A stretch of 64,000 bases of DNA from Nocardia sp. BMG51109 (GTDB lineage Bacteria; Actinomycetota; Actinomycetes; Mycobacteriales; Mycobacteriaceae). Below, piece by piece: positions 63,644-64,000 of this stretch; within the stretch, counting starts at the first letter, position 1, and every line of letters begins with the position of its first letter. Where the stretch lies: positions 4,588,001 through 4,652,000 of the forward strand of contig NZ_JAFQ01000004.1 of the NCBI RefSeq assembly GCF_000526215.1, in the 5' to 3' direction. The translations under genes and the position numbers were made by a program. The notes beneath the pieces were generated by a model. That model worked only from the letters and a program-made list of their open reading frames with translations, searched no databases and had not been told where the DNA came from.

Positions 63644-64000
63644 ATGGTTCAGGAACTGATCGTCTGCGTGGTGTCCGCCGCGCTGGCGGTGACGGTGTTC
63701 GTCGCGGGGATTCGATTGCGGCCCAAGTCGTGGCACCTGTCCGAGGACGATACGGCGGGCGAGCTGGTACTCGATGTGGTCCGCAACCTCTTCATCGCGG
63801 TGGTCGCCTTCGTCGTGGTGCTGTGCTGGCAGCAGTACGACAACGCGCAGACGCACACGATCGACGAGGCCAAGGCGCTGACCGAAACCTATTGGCTCGC
63901 ACACACGATGCCGGAACCGGAGCATCAGCGGATTCAGGGGCTGGTGCGTGAGTACACCGAGCGAGTCGCCGGAGAGGAGTGGACGGTGATGGATCACGAG
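63644..64000 (+). CDS. DUF4239 / bestrophin-like membrane protein, N-terminal part
   Basis: 119 residues are visible; the gene runs off the window. A first membrane helix (LIVCVVSAALAVTVFVAGI) and a second (NLFIAVVAFVVVLCWQQYD) are followed by IDEAKALTETYWLAHTMP and the start of an amphipathic helix, the layout of DUF4239 (bestrophin-like) proteins. The ATG at 63644 follows AAGGGGGCCGG. Function of the family is unknown. Confidence 0.75.
   Translation, partial: MVQELIVCVVSAALAVTVFVAGIRLRPKSWHLSEDDTAGELVLDVVRNLFIAVVAFVVVLCWQQYDNAQTHTIDEAKALTETYWLAHTMPEPEHQRIQGLVREYTERVAGEEWTVMDHE

Overview
The window is high-GC DNA from a mycolic-acid actinobacterium, most likely Nocardia or a close relative. 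Gene order and protein character match the Mycobacterium tuberculosis Rv2391-Rv2421 neighbourhood (nadD-rsfS-gpgP-octT-degV-comEA-comEC-holA-rpsT-lepA-trehalase-subI-cysT-cysW-cysA and sir-cysH-che1), but with many insertions. F420-type oxidoreductases, an iniBAC-like operon and a D-arabinan-type GH172 enzyme also fit a mycolata cell. No rRNA, tRNA, phage or CRISPR locus was seen.

Layout. 1-14 kb is mixed metabolism and regulation: a zinc alcohol dehydrogenase cut by the window edge, GH172, LLM oxidoreductase, methyltransferases, AraC and NmrA proteins, ribokinase, proA, a MoxR/VWA pair, and a GlxA-type regulator coupled to a DJ-1/PfpI protein. 14.4-26.6 kb is the conserved nadD-to-rpsT block. 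It holds a translationally coupled operon for NAD synthesis, ribosome silencing and methylglucose-lipopolysaccharide initiation (gpgP, octT), with an unknown acidic disordered protein between gpgP and octT. 26.6-40.6 kb holds an aquaporin, a PemK-like toxin, a damaged TetR gene, an Rpn nuclease with a duplicated 3' end, lepA, an IniB-like/dynamin-like pair, trehalase and three tiny genes. 40.9-45 kb is the sulfate ABC importer behind a Cys-containing leader peptide. 45-53 kb has two membrane-anchored Hsp70-like proteins flanking an AurF-type diiron oxygenase and an FprB-type reductase. 53-56 kb has AIM24, HAD and XRE-family genes. 56-62.4 kb is a minus-strand sulfate-reduction operon (Cys leader, sir, cysH, cysD, two mini-ORFs, cysN, sirohydrochlorin chelatase-like).

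Together SubI-CysTWA, CysDN, CysH (APS reductase), Sir and the chelatase form an almost complete route from external sulfate to sulfide. Both halves sit behind short leader peptides ending in Cys codons, which suggests one cysteine-sensing attenuation system.

The most unusual signal is repeat structure that the genes do not explain. A ~61-65 bp element with 10-11 bp terminal inverted repeats occurs inside a 3x75 bp tandem array between nadD and rsfS, and again in frame inside cysH. Tandem duplications repeatedly sit at stop codons (rpsT, rpn, cysD, an Hsp70-like gene, a quinone-reductase remnant, trehalase). Two of these arrays create small ORFs joined to real genes by ATGA or TGATG overlaps. 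A second, longer palindromic family occurs at about 37.7, 56.0 and 57.0 kb.
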